Assembly: GCF_965656765.1 (NCBI RefSeq)
Contig: NZ_CBFHLV010000050.1
Coordinates: forward strand, 1-24,714
Length of the DNA: 24,714 nt
DNA from: Marivita sp965656765
GTDB lineage: Bacteria; Pseudomonadota; Alphaproteobacteria; Rhodobacterales; Rhodobacteraceae
Reading direction: 5' to 3'
Within the stretch, counting starts at the first letter, position 1. Every line of letters begins with the position of its first letter. The position numbers were made by a program, and so were the translations under genes. The notes under the pieces are model-generated. The model did no database searches and was not told the origin of the DNA. It saw only the letters and a program-made list of their open reading frames with translations. Below, one piece after another: positions 1 through 7,365 of the stretch.

Positions 1-17
1 GGCCCCTGTCTGCTCAA

Positions 18-113
18 TCAAAGCCCGATTGCACCGAAATCGGCGTAGCCAAGACGGTAGATCAGACGTTCCTTAAGGCGGAAACTGTTCGAATGTACGA
101 CATAGTAATGCAT
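18..113 (-). CDS. possible small protein or 3' end of a gene fragment
   Basis: A short reading frame of 31 codons ends at a TGA at 18-20. It begins at an ATG at 111-113, and the frame stays open back to a stop at 147-149. The C-terminal part reads as a basic amphipathic stretch (FRLKERLIYRLGYADFGAIGL minus its first residue), which looks protein-like and vaguely recalls the ends of short DUF1127-type proteins. I do not recognise a family. No convincing ribosome binding site was found. It could be a remnant of a larger gene or chance coding. Confidence is low. Confidence 0.2.
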   Translation of the reverse strand: MHYYVVHSNSFRLKERLIYRLGYADFGAIGL

Positions 114-149
114 GTCCTCGAATGAAAAAGGATTGATGAGGTAACTTTA

Positions 150-426
150 GCTTAGCTCCGCCCCCCCGGCAATGGCTTTGACGCTCAAGTGACACAATGC
201 GTCCATGCAAACTGTGCTGAATTAACGTGCAATTTTGCAGGTCGATGGAAACGGGTATGGCCAGACGTATTCAGAGGCGTTTGTTTCGATCGCACACATA
301 ACACTGTTCGCGCAGTCTGCACCTTTTAAACAAACACAATTCGTCTGCGGACAGGTTTGGCTTGGCTTGTCAGACGGAATCCGGTTTACTTTCCCAAACG
401 CTATTTTTGGTTAGGACATTTGTTTC
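150..426. other. intergenic region upstream of the M15 peptidase gene
   Basis: About 280 bases with no gene that I can support on either strand. It contains a run of C at 163-169 and AT-richer patches around 225-240 and 325-345. The promoter of the downstream peptidase gene should lie here, but I see no convincing -35/-10 pair. The only translation signal is a weak Shine-Dalgarno-like AGGAC just upstream of the ATG at 427. Confidence 0.4.
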
Positions 427-1299
427 ATGCGCCTTCTTCCGGCGATTATTCTAAGCATTGCCATTGTATTGGCACCGATCATCTGGATATTCGTGCCCAA
501 GCTGATGTCCGGTCAGGAACAATCAGGATTTGCGGGCACAGCCATCGACTCCGGCGCGCGGATCGAGATTGAGATGCTCAGCCAGCAGGTTGAGGACCTC
601 AAAATCCAGATCGAAGACCTCACCAAGAACGTGTCTCAGGTCGCCGCGGCTGCTGCGCGTGCGCCTGTGGCAATGGCACCCAGTCCAACACTCGCCCCAC
701 AAGCAAATAGCGGCAGCGAGGTGTTTCAGCAAAACGGCACCAACGACATTATCGATGCCTATGCGCAGGTCGTGCTGATCGCCGACCGCCGCAATGTAAA
801 CGAAGGTTTGACAATCGCAGGCCCATCCTACCTTACGCGCGTTTTTGGTCCGCCACGACAAGTCATGTCAGACAATTGCCAAGAAATGACAAATCCAAGA
901 TTGGCCAGCAAGCTTGTCCTCGAAGATGTTGGCCCGATCCGTGTGCGCATGCTCAAACCAGCGGCGGATTCAATACGGCGTGTGTTCGAAGAGGTTCGTG
1001 TGACCGACCCCGATCTCTATGCGCGTATCGACACCGCAGGGTCGCTTTGTGTGCGCCAAATTCGCGGCACACGCGGCCGCGCATCCACCCATGCTTTCGG
1101 GCTGGCGGTTGATCTCAACATCGATGGTGTACTTGATACGTTGGGCGACGGACGTACGCAGCTTGGTCTTACGATTCTGGCTGACTTTTTTAAAAGCGAA
1201 GGTTGGGTTTGGGGAGCCTCTTGGGGCCGCGAAGACAGCATGCACTTCGAGGTAAGCCGTCAAAAACTGGACGAATGGATTCAGGCCGGCGCGCTTTAG
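427..1299 (+). CDS. membrane-anchored M15-family zinc peptidase (D-Ala-D-Ala carboxypeptidase / endolysin-like)
   Basis: A 290-residue protein. Residues 4-24 form one hydrophobic segment, probably an uncleaved signal anchor. Residues 45-78 are a heptad-rich coiled coil followed by an Ala/Pro-rich linker to about 95. The catalytic domain is C-terminal. The motif SxHxxGxAxD is seen at S220, H222, G225, A227 and D229, and ExxMHFE at 269-275 (D270, H273). These are the zinc ligands and catalytic acid of peptidase family M15, which cleaves D-Ala-containing or L-Ala-D-Glu bonds in peptidoglycan peptides. The inferred role is periplasmic cell-wall trimming, with the coiled coil holding the domain away from the membrane or mediating oligomerisation. 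It stands alone, is not overlapped with the next gene, and has no obvious link to the catabolic genes downstream. The exact bond cleaved cannot be read from sequence. Confidence 0.75.
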   Translation: MRLLPAIILSIAIVLAPIIWIFVPKLMSGQEQSGFAGTAIDSGARIEIEMLSQQVEDLKIQIEDLTKNVSQVAAAAARAPVAMAPSPTLAPQANSGSEVFQQNGTNDIIDAYAQVVLIADRRNVNEGLTIAGPSYLTRVFGPPRQVMSDNCQEMTNPRLASKLVLEDVGPIRVRMLKPAADSIRRVFEEVRVTDPDLYARIDTAGSLCVRQIRGTRGRASTHAFGLAVDLNIDGVLDTLGDGRTQLGLTILADFFKSEGWVWGASWGREDSMHFEVSRQKLDEWIQAGAL

Positions 1300-1395
1300 G
1301 TCGATCTACCTAGAGGAACCGACCGGCCTGCCAAAACGATCTGTTTTTCGAACAACGATTACCTGACTTTGAAATGGCGCTTGCCTCTGAAAACA

Positions 1396-1421
1396 TGCCA
1401 ATATGCATCAAACATTTGGCA
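1396..1421. promoter_or_regulatory. inverted repeat upstream of galB, candidate operator
   Basis: TGCCAA at 1396-1401 and TTGGCA at 1416-1421 form a perfect 6-bp inverted repeat with a 14-bp spacer. It ends 11 bp before the galB ATG and immediately precedes its Shine-Dalgarno sequence. A weak promoter-like pair lies just upstream (TTGAAA at 1369-1374, AAACAT at 1391-1396). The position would suit repression of the gal-type operon. The regulator is not in this window, so its family is unknown. Confidence 0.3.
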
Positions 1422-1432
1422 AGGGGAGAGCC

Positions 1433-2164
1433 ATGGGAGAGCAGAAAACAGCACTGGTGCTGTCGGCACATGCAGCTGACTTCGTTTGGCGTTGTGGCGG
1501 TGCAATCGCGCTTCATCAAAAGCTGGGATACCAAGTTACGGTGGTGTGCCTGTCCTACGGCGAACGCGGAGAAAGCGCGCGTTTGTGGAAAGAGGGCAAC
1601 ACGCTGGACGAGGTGAAATCCATTCGTCGCAAAGAAGCCGAAAACGCGGCCAAGGCTTTGAACGTCCACGATATCCAGTTCTTCGACCTGGGTGATTACC
1701 CGTTGGTCGTGGATGAGCAGAACAAGATGCGATTGGTCGATGTCCTGCGCGCGGTTCAGCCGAGTTTTATGCTAAGCCATTCGAAATACGACCCCTACAA
1801 CACTGACCATATGTATACGAGCGAACTGGCGCTTGAGGTGCGGATGATCGCGCAGGCCTGGGGGCACAATCCGGGTGAAAAGGTTCTCGGCGCACCACAG
1901 CTTTACCTGTTTGAGCCGCACCAGACCGAACAGATGGGCTGGAAGCCGGATGTGTTTCTCGACATCACCGAGGTGTGGGACCAGAAACGCGCGGCTATCG
2001 AATGTATGGAAGGCCAACACCACCTTTGGGATTTTTACACCAACGTTGCCGAAAATCGGGGCAACCATTTTCGTCGCAACTCTGGCGGGCAGGCAGGGGG
2101 ACGTGCCGCGAAATACGCCGAAGGATTCCAGTCGGTTTTCCCACGCACAGTGGATGAACTCTGA
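1433..2164 (+). CDS. galB: 4-oxalomesaconate hydratase, PIG-L family (GalB type)
   Basis: Hydrates 4-oxalomesaconate (OMA) to 4-carboxy-4-hydroxy-2-oxoadipate (CHA) in the lower 4,5-cleavage pathway of gallate or protocatechuate; cytoplasmic. The 243-residue protein has the PIG-L deacetylase fold, but the canonical AHPDDE motif is replaced by AHAADFVWR (H13, D16). Together with LSYGERGESARLW (about 43-55), HDIQFFDLGDYPL and LFEPHQTEQ, this is the signature of Pseudomonas GalB rather than a sugar deacetylase. A second metal-ligand His lies in DPYNTDH. I chose ATG 1433 because a strong AGGGGAG lies 5-6 bases upstream; an in-frame ATG at 1403 lacks one. Its stop overlaps the next start (TGATG), so it is co-translated with the aldolase. 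Recognition is strong; which aromatic feeds the pathway is unknown. Confidence 0.88.
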   Translation: MGEQKTALVLSAHAADFVWRCGGAIALHQKLGYQVTVVCLSYGERGESARLWKEGNTLDEVKSIRRKEAENAAKALNVHDIQFFDLGDYPLVVDEQNKMRLVDVLRAVQPSFMLSHSKYDPYNTDHMYTSELALEVRMIAQAWGHNPGEKVLGAPQLYLFEPHQTEQMGWKPDVFLDITEVWDQKRAAIECMEGQHHLWDFYTNVAENRGNHFRRNSGGQAGGRAAKYAEGFQSVFPRTVDEL

Positions 2165-2835
2165 TGGGCGTCGTGGTGCAAAATATCGACCGCGCGGAAC
2201 AGGCGGTCATTGACGCCTTGGCGCGCTGCGGCGTTGCGACCGTGCACGAGGCGCAGGCGCGAACCGGCCTGTTGGCGTCCTATATGCGCCCAATCTATCG
2301 CGGTTCGGCCATCGGTGGATCAGCGGTGACAATCCTCGCTCCGCCCGCCGACAATTGGATGCTGCACGTTGCCATCGAACAGATCAAACCCGGAGATGTG
2401 TTGGTGCTTGCCACGACGTCGCCGTCGGATGCGGGCTATTTCGGGGATCTGCTGGCGACCTCTGCACAGGCGCGGGGGTGTCGTGGGTTGATCATCGACG
2501 CAGGGGTGCGTGATATCGTCGATCTGGAAAAGATGGGCTTTCCCGTCTGGTCCAAGGCAATCTGTGCACAGGGCACGATCAAGGAAACTTTGGGGTCGGT
2601 GAATGTGCCCGTGGTCTGCGCCGGGGCTGCTGTGCATCCGGGCGATGTGATCATCGCGGATGATGACGGGGTGTGCGTCGTCAAATATACCGATGCTGCG
2701 GATGTCTTGGCAAAAGCCGAAGCGCGCGTCGCCAATGAAGAGGCGAAACGCAAGCGGCTGGCCTCGGGCGAATTGGGGCTTGATATGTACAAAATGCGCG
2801 AACGGCTTGCTGAAAAGGGCCTGCGCTATGAGTGA
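2164..2835 (+). CDS. galC: 4-carboxy-4-hydroxy-2-oxoadipate / 4-hydroxy-4-methyl-2-oxoglutarate aldolase (RraA-like)
   Basis: A class II, divalent-metal aldolase that splits CHA to pyruvate and oxaloacetate. Family members also cleave HMG and decarboxylate oxaloacetate. The 223-residue length matches LigK/GalC/ProA. Visible motifs are PPADNWMLHVAI (60-71), the GDVLVL strand, GYFGDLLATSAQARG (91-105) and IDAGVRDI with R116-D117, the Arg-Asp pair used for substrate and metal binding in this family. The conserved aldolase substrate-binding set argues against an RNase E inhibitor (RraA sensu stricto), as does the operon context. The start overlaps the galB stop by one base, and the 3' end overlaps galD by 8 bases. 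Nothing appears truncated. The symbol galC is used for context; ligK would be equally valid. Confidence 0.88.
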   Translation: MGVVVQNIDRAEQAVIDALARCGVATVHEAQARTGLLASYMRPIYRGSAIGGSAVTILAPPADNWMLHVAIEQIKPGDVLVLATTSPSDAGYFGDLLATSAQARGCRGLIIDAGVRDIVDLEKMGFPVWSKAICAQGTIKETLGSVNVPVVCAGAAVHPGDVIIADDDGVCVVKYTDAADVLAKAEARVANEEAKRKRLASGELGLDMYKMRERLAEKGLRYE

Positions 2836-3874
2836 CGGCGTCCGCTGCATGTGGATGCGAGGGGGGACGTCAAAGGGTGGCTACTTTCTTGCCGATGAAT
2901 TGCCTGCGGACCGAGACGCCTTTTTGATGCGGGTAATGGGTAGTCCTGATACGCGCCAGATCGATGGGATGGGCGGTGCGGATCCGCTGACTTCAAAGGT
3001 GGCCGTCGTAAAACGGTCTGCCCGTGCAGGCGTCGATCTGGACTACCTTTTCCTTCAGGTGTCGGTCGATCAGCCGATGGTGTCGGATGGCCAGAATTGC
3101 GGCAACATCCTTGCCGGTGTGGCCCCCTTTTCCATCGAACGTGGATTGATCGCTGCGCAAGACGGTCAAACCCGCGTCACGATCTATATGGAAAACACCG
3201 GCCAAACCGCGATTGCGACGGTCCAAACTCCGGGTGGGTTGCCCAGCTATCTAGGTGTAGCGTCGATCGACGGGGTGCCGGGCACAGCTGCGCCGGTCCC
3301 ATTGGAGTTTGTCGGAACCGCCGGGTCCACCTGTGGTGCGCTTTTGCCGACGGGCAACCCGCGCGATCAGGTCGAAGGCGTTGATGTGACCCTGATCGAC
3401 AACGGCATGCCAGTGGTTTTGCTCAGGGCCGCTGACCTTGGGGTCACAGGCACCGAAAGCCGCGAAGAGCTTGAGGGCAATGCCATGCTCAAGTCCCGTT
3501 TGGAGTCCATCCGTTTGGCATGTGGACCACAGATGAATCTTGGCGCTGTGGCAGACAAGACCATTCCCAAGATGACGCTTGTGGGCGCACCAAATCAGGG
3601 TGGCGTCATTGCAACCCGCACATTTATTCCGCACCGTTGCCACGCCTCGATCGGAGTGCTCGGAGCGGTGAGTGTGGCGACAGCCTGCCTCTTGCCGGGA
3701 TCAGTGACCGAAGGTTTGGCGCAGGTGCCGGACGGATCGCAAAAGCTCATGCCGATCGAACATCCTATCGGCGAGACCAGCATCATCGCGCAGGTTTCGG
3801 ACACGGGCGAGGTGACATCCGCTGCCGTCTTACGCACCGCGCGCAAGCTGATGGATGGTTTGGTCTTCGCCTGA
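2828..3874 (+). CDS. galD: 4-oxalomesaconate tautomerase, PrpF family (GalD type)
   Basis: Interconverts keto and enol tautomers of 4-oxalomesaconate so that the hydratase can act. PrpF homologues are also aconitate isomerases. The protein is 348 residues from ATG 2828. An upstream in-frame extension back to 2660 lies wholly inside the aldolase gene and has no family similarity, so it was rejected. Typical motifs are MRGGTSKGGYF (10-20), GSPDTRQIDGMGGADPLTSK (38-57) and QNCGN with C91, the catalytic-type cysteine of the DapF/PrpF fold. The IDGMGGADPLTSK form matches OMA tautomerases better than 2-methylaconitate isomerases. It is the last gene of the three-gene unit and ends 2 bp from a convergent permease gene. 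Confidence 0.86.
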   Translation: MSDGVRCMWMRGGTSKGGYFLADELPADRDAFLMRVMGSPDTRQIDGMGGADPLTSKVAVVKRSARAGVDLDYLFLQVSVDQPMVSDGQNCGNILAGVAPFSIERGLIAAQDGQTRVTIYMENTGQTAIATVQTPGGLPSYLGVASIDGVPGTAAPVPLEFVGTAGSTCGALLPTGNPRDQVEGVDVTLIDNGMPVVLLRAADLGVTGTESREELEGNAMLKSRLESIRLACGPQMNLGAVADKTIPKMTLVGAPNQGGVIATRTFIPHRCHASIGVLGAVSVATACLLPGSVTEGLAQVPDGSQKLMPIEHPIGETSIIAQVSDTGEVTSAAVLRTARKLMDGLVFA

Positions 3875-3901
3875 CCCTACCGTTCGCCCCGTCGGTAGGG
3901 T
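3874..3901. terminator. shared hairpin between convergent operons, probable bidirectional terminator
   Basis: ACCCTACCG (3874-3882) and CGGTAGGGT (3893-3901) form a perfect 9-bp stem with a 10-base loop. The hairpin starts at the last base of the galD stop and contains the stop and last codons of the opposing permease gene (ending Gly-Glu-Arg-stop). No U-tract follows on either strand. It may therefore work as a transcript 3'-end stabiliser or in a factor-dependent way rather than as a classical intrinsic terminator. Confidence 0.6.
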
Positions 3902-4818
3902 GCCATAAGTGCCTCGGGAACCTCGGCCCGGCGGGCGACAAGGATCAAAGCGACAATAGACAAAACATAGGGTGCCATCAGGAACAACTGGTACGGCACG
4001 CCATCGACCACGTTCTGCAGGCGCAGTTGATACGCATCGAAAAATGCAAATAACAATGCCCCAACCAAAGCCTTACCTGGTCGCCAAGATGCAAACACCA
4101 CCAGAGCGATACAAATCCAGCCGCGCCCCTGTACCATCTCCGGAAAGAACGAATTGAACGCTGCCGTGGTTAGAAACGCGCCGCCCAAACCCATGAGCGC
4201 GGAACCTGCTACAATGGCCCCGATCCGCAAGGCGTTCGGATTTAGCCCTTGCGCCTCAACCGCGTGGGGGTTTTCGCCGGTCATGCGGATCGCCAGACCC
4301 AGCGGTGTGCGGGTCAGCACATAGGCCAGTACTGCGACCGAGATCAGGGCAAGGTAAGTGGGCGCCGTCTGGTTGAAAAGGATCGGACCCAGAACTGGAA
4401 TGTCCGACAGGCCGGGAATATCCAGCGGTTTGAAAGGCTCAATCGTCGGCGGTGTTTCACCGACATCGACGATGAGCCTGTACAAATAGTAAGACAAAGC
4501 AGACGCAAAGAGCGTGATGCCAAGGCCTGACACATGTTGCGACAATCCCAACGGGACAGTCAGACCAGCGTGCAAGAACCCCATCAAACCGCCCGAAGCG
4601 GCGGCAATTGCAAGCCCCATCCAAAGGTCACCACCCAAATACACGGTTAGCCATCCCGCCATGGCACCCATCGTCATGATGCCTTCGATCCCAAGGTTCA
4701 ACACACCCGCCCTTTCACATAGCAATGCGCCCAACACGCCAAAGATCAGCGGCGTGGCGATGCGCAGGACGGCGGCCCACAGGCTTGTATTGGTCAGGAG
4801 TTCAAGTGCTTCGATCAT
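3877..4818 (-). CDS. BMP-type ABC transporter permease 2
   Basis: A 313-residue integral membrane protein with about eight to nine hydrophobic segments. It carries the family signature ERAGVLNLGIEGIMTMGAM (about 34-52), which marks the second permease of nucleoside/BMP-family importers (NupQ/YufQ type, of the branched-chain permease superfamily). It pairs with the upstream permease to form the translocation channel for the substrate delivered by the BMP binding protein. It is the last gene of the operon; its start overlaps the preceding permease stop by 4 bases (ATGA). The C-terminal codons are embedded in the hairpin shared with galD. The family is clear. Substrate is inferred only as nucleoside- or nucleobase-like. 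Confidence 0.88.
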   Translation of the reverse strand: MIEALELLTNTSLWAAVLRIATPLIFGVLGALLCERAGVLNLGIEGIMTMGAMAGWLTVYLGGDLWMGLAIAAASGGLMGFLHAGLTVPLGLSQHVSGLGITLFASALSYYLYRLIVDVGETPPTIEPFKPLDIPGLSDIPVLGPILFNQTAPTYLALISVAVLAYVLTRTPLGLAIRMTGENPHAVEAQGLNPNALRIGAIVAGSALMGLGGAFLTTAAFNSFFPEMVQGRGWICIALVVFASWRPGKALVGALLFAFFDAYQLRLQNVVDGVPYQLFLMAPYVLSIVALILVARRAEVPEALMAPYRRGER

Positions 4819-5858
4819 CGGCGCAGCCTGTAAGTTGTGAATAGAAGCGCCACCAACATGGTCAACAACGACAGGGCGACGATCACATCCGCGATAAAGC
4901 TGGGAACACCCGTGGCGCGGCTCATGGCGTCTGCCCCGACAAAGACGGTTGCGACAAAGATTGCCGCCGCGACCACGCCCGCCGGATGCAGCGCCGCAAG
5001 CATGGCAACAACGATCCCGGCATAGCCGAACCCCGGCGACATGGTGGTCGTAACCCCACCCGTCACGCCCATGACTTCGACCGCACCCGCAAGACCCGCC
5101 AATGCACCTGATACAAGTGCAACACCCATGATGGTACGCGGTAGCGAAATGCCCGCGAAGGCCGCCGCACGGGCGTTCAATCCCGCCGCCCGGGTCTCAA
5201 CGCCGAAGACGGTGCGTGTAAGCACAAGCCAGATCACCCCCGCCGCCGCGATGGCGAACAATAGTCCGATATGCAGCCGTGTGCGTGGTACCAGATCAGA
5301 CAAGCGGTAGTCGCCATCCACGGGCACAGACTGCGGCCAGCCAAAGGCCAGCGGATCACGCAGCGGGCCTTCGATCATCAAACCGACAAACAGGATCACA
5401 ATAAAATTGAGAAGTAGCGTCGTTACGACCTCATCAACGCCAAAGCGCAAACGCAAAAACGCAGGACCAGCCAGCAAAAGTGCGCCCGCTGCCATACCGC
5501 ACACCATCAGAACCGCAATGCCGATCGGGCCGGGCAGGGCTAGCGAATGGCCGACCCAAGCGGTCATCAAGGCGCCGACGTAGAATTGCCCTTCGCCCCC
5601 GATATTCCAAAGCCGCGCACGAAAGGCGACGGCGGCAGCAAGGCCGGTCAGGATCAACGGTGTTGCGCGGGTGAACATCTCGGTGATCGACAAGCGAGAT
5701 CCTAATGCGCCCCGCAGCATTTCGGAATACGCCATCAATGGATTGACCCCCGCTGCTGCGATCAGGCCAGCGGCTAGCACCAGTGCTGCTAAAATCGCGG
5801 TCAAAGGGGCGATGGCGACCAGTGCCAAAGGTACGTTTTCGCGTCGTTCAAGCCGCAT
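4815..5858 (-). CDS. BMP-type ABC transporter permease 1
   Basis: A 347-residue membrane protein with a basic N-terminus (MRLERRE) and many hydrophobic segments. The motif FRARLWNIGGEGQFYVGAL (about 79-97) is diagnostic for the first permease of BMP/nucleoside ABC importers (NupP/YufP type). A cytoplasmic-loop stretch, GLNARAAAFAGIS, is the expected contact with the ATPase. The start overlaps the ATPase gene by 11 bases and the end overlaps permease 2 by 4 bases, so translation of the three is tightly coupled. Length and motifs are normal for the family. Substrate specificity cannot be read here. Confidence 0.88.
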   Translation of the reverse strand: MRLERRENVPLALVAIAPLTAILAALVLAAGLIAAAGVNPLMAYSEMLRGALGSRLSITEMFTRATPLILTGLAAAVAFRARLWNIGGEGQFYVGALMTAWVGHSLALPGPIGIAVLMVCGMAAGALLLAGPAFLRLRFGVDEVVTTLLLNFIVILFVGLMIEGPLRDPLAFGWPQSVPVDGDYRLSDLVPRTRLHIGLLFAIAAAGVIWLVLTRTVFGVETRAAGLNARAAAFAGISLPRTIMGVALVSGALAGLAGAVEVMGVTGGVTTTMSPGFGYAGIVVAMLAALHPAGVVAAAIFVATVFVGADAMSRATGVPSFIADVIVALSLLTMLVALLFTTYRLRR

Positions 5859-7365
5859 TGTCGCCCTCCCAAACGCCCGCCATCATAAGGCCGAGTCGCC
5901 GTGGGTCGGCCTGATCGGCTGTGACAGGCTGGGACAATCGCCCTTTGACAATGGCCTGAATTCGGTCCGATAATTGCACCGCTTCTTCCAGTTCTTCCGA
6001 GATCAAAAGGATCGCTGCACCCTCTGCACGGGCGGCCAGCAATTCGGCGTGCACCGCGGCAATTGCGCCTTCGTCAAGGCCACGGGTCGGTTGATTGGCC
6101 AGAAGAAAGCGTGGCCCGGTGGCAAGGCAGCGACCGAGGATCAGCTTTTGCATATTACCGCCCGACAACAGACGAATGCGCGTGTCGGGATTGGCACCCC
6201 GCACATCGAACCGTTGGATCAGATTGGCGGCATGCGCACGCGCGGCGGATTGGCGAACAAAGCCGGACTTGGAAAACTCCGGACTGCGCAAACGCTCTAA
6301 AACGGCGTTTTCCCACACTGTCATTTCGCCGACCGCACCTTCGGCGTGGCGGTCTTCGGGTACCCGCGCCGCGCCTGCTTGGATCAATCCACGCGGCCCA
6401 AGATGCCCGGCATTGACGCCGTTCAACTGAAGCGACCCCTGGCTTGGGTGCATAAGCCCCGACAGCAATGACCCAAGCGCACCCTGACCATTGCCCGAGA
6501 CGCCGACAACACCAAGGATTTCGCCTGCATTGACGGTAAAAGACACGTCGTCCAGCCGGGTTTCGTCGTCTTCGATCACAGTGATCCGGTCGGCGACCAA
6601 AACCGGCGCTCCGATCTTTTGGTCTTTGCGGACAGGGCGTTCAACCTTGCGACCAACCATCAGTTCGGCAAGTTCGGCAGGTGATGTTTCCGAGGTCTGG
6701 CGTTCAGCGACCATCCGCCCAGCGCGCAGCACGGCGACACGATCCGACGCTGCCATCACCTCGTGCAGTTTGTGACTGATAAAGATCAGCGAAAGCCCGT
6801 CTTTGGTCATGCCACGCAGCGTTTCGAACAGCCGTTCAGCCTCGGGTCGGGCCAGCACAGCTGTGGGTTCATCAAGGATAAGGATACGGGCATCACGATA
6901 AAGCGCCTTCAAGATTTCGATCCGTTGACGTTCGCCCACGGATAACCGGGACACTTTGCTATTAGGGTCAACCGGCAGTCCAAACCTTTCCGAGATCGAC
7001 ATCAGTTTCTTGCGCGCGGCAGACCGGTTCGAGCGGAGCTGCCCCAAAGGCTCGGACCCAAGCATGACATTTTCCAAAACCGTCAGATTACCGGCCAGCG
7101 TGAAATGTTGGTGGACCATCCCAACTCCGGCCGCGATTGCTGCGCGTGGTTTGCCAGGGGGAAGCGTTTCGCCGAAAACGCGTACGTCGCCTTCGTCTGC
7201 GTTGTAGTGGCCAAAGAGGATGTTCATCAGCGTCGTCTTGCCGGCACCGTTTTCGCCCAGAAGCGCAAGGATTTCCCCTTGCCCCAGGTGCAGCGACACG
7301 TCTTCGTTGGCTGTCAACGCGCCGAACCTCTTCGTTATGTTGGACAATTCAAGAACGGCAGTCAT
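5848..7365 (-). CDS. BMP-type ABC transporter ATP-binding protein (two fused cassettes)
   Basis: A 505-residue ATPase with two ABC cassettes in tandem, as in ribose and nucleoside importers. The first cassette is complete: Walker A GENGAGKTT (37-45), Q-loop Q86, signature LSVGERQR (141-148) and Walker B LILDEP (162-167). The second has a degenerate Walker A (VGVSGNGQGALGS, near 285), signature LSGGNMQK, and a Walker B in which the usual Asp-Glu is replaced by Asn-Gln (LLANQPTRGLD). A catalytically silent second site is normal for BMP-family ATPases. It energises the two permeases. Its start overlaps the amidase stop by 4 bases, placing an enzyme and its transporter in one translational unit. 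Confidence 0.9.
   Translation of the reverse strand: MTAVLELSNITKRFGALTANEDVSLHLGQGEILALLGENGAGKTTLMNILFGHYNADEGDVRVFGETLPPGKPRAAIAAGVGMVHQHFTLAGNLTVLENVMLGSEPLGQLRSNRSAARKKLMSISERFGLPVDPNSKVSRLSVGERQRIEILKALYRDARILILDEPTAVLARPEAERLFETLRGMTKDGLSLIFISHKLHEVMAASDRVAVLRAGRMVAERQTSETSPAELAELMVGRKVERPVRKDQKIGAPVLVADRITVIEDDETRLDDVSFTVNAGEILGVVGVSGNGQGALGSLLSGLMHPSQGSLQLNGVNAGHLGPRGLIQAGAARVPEDRHAEGAVGEMTVWENAVLERLRSPEFSKSGFVRQSAARAHAANLIQRFDVRGANPDTRIRLLSGGNMQKLILGRCLATGPRFLLANQPTRGLDEGAIAAVHAELLAARAEGAAILLISEELEEAVQLSDRIQAIVKGRLSQPVTADQADPRRLGLMMAGVWEGDNAA

Noticed and set aside
1297..1324. TAGGT/ACCTA and GGTCG/CGACC inverted repeats after the M15 peptidase gene
   Set aside because: Stems of only five pairs, mutually exclusive, with no U-tract; too weak to call a terminator.
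1433..2164. Sugar N-deacetylase of the PIG-L family
   Set aside because: The AHPDDE motif is replaced by AHAADFVWR and the whole sequence follows the GalB hydratase pattern.
2660..2827. 56-residue N-terminal extension of GalD
   Set aside because: It lies within the aldolase gene in another frame and has no PrpF similarity; ATG 2828 gives the standard family start.
2164..2835. RraA ribonuclease E inhibitor
   Set aside because: The aldolase substrate-binding Arg-Asp pair and the operon with galB and galD fit the CHA/HMG aldolase branch.
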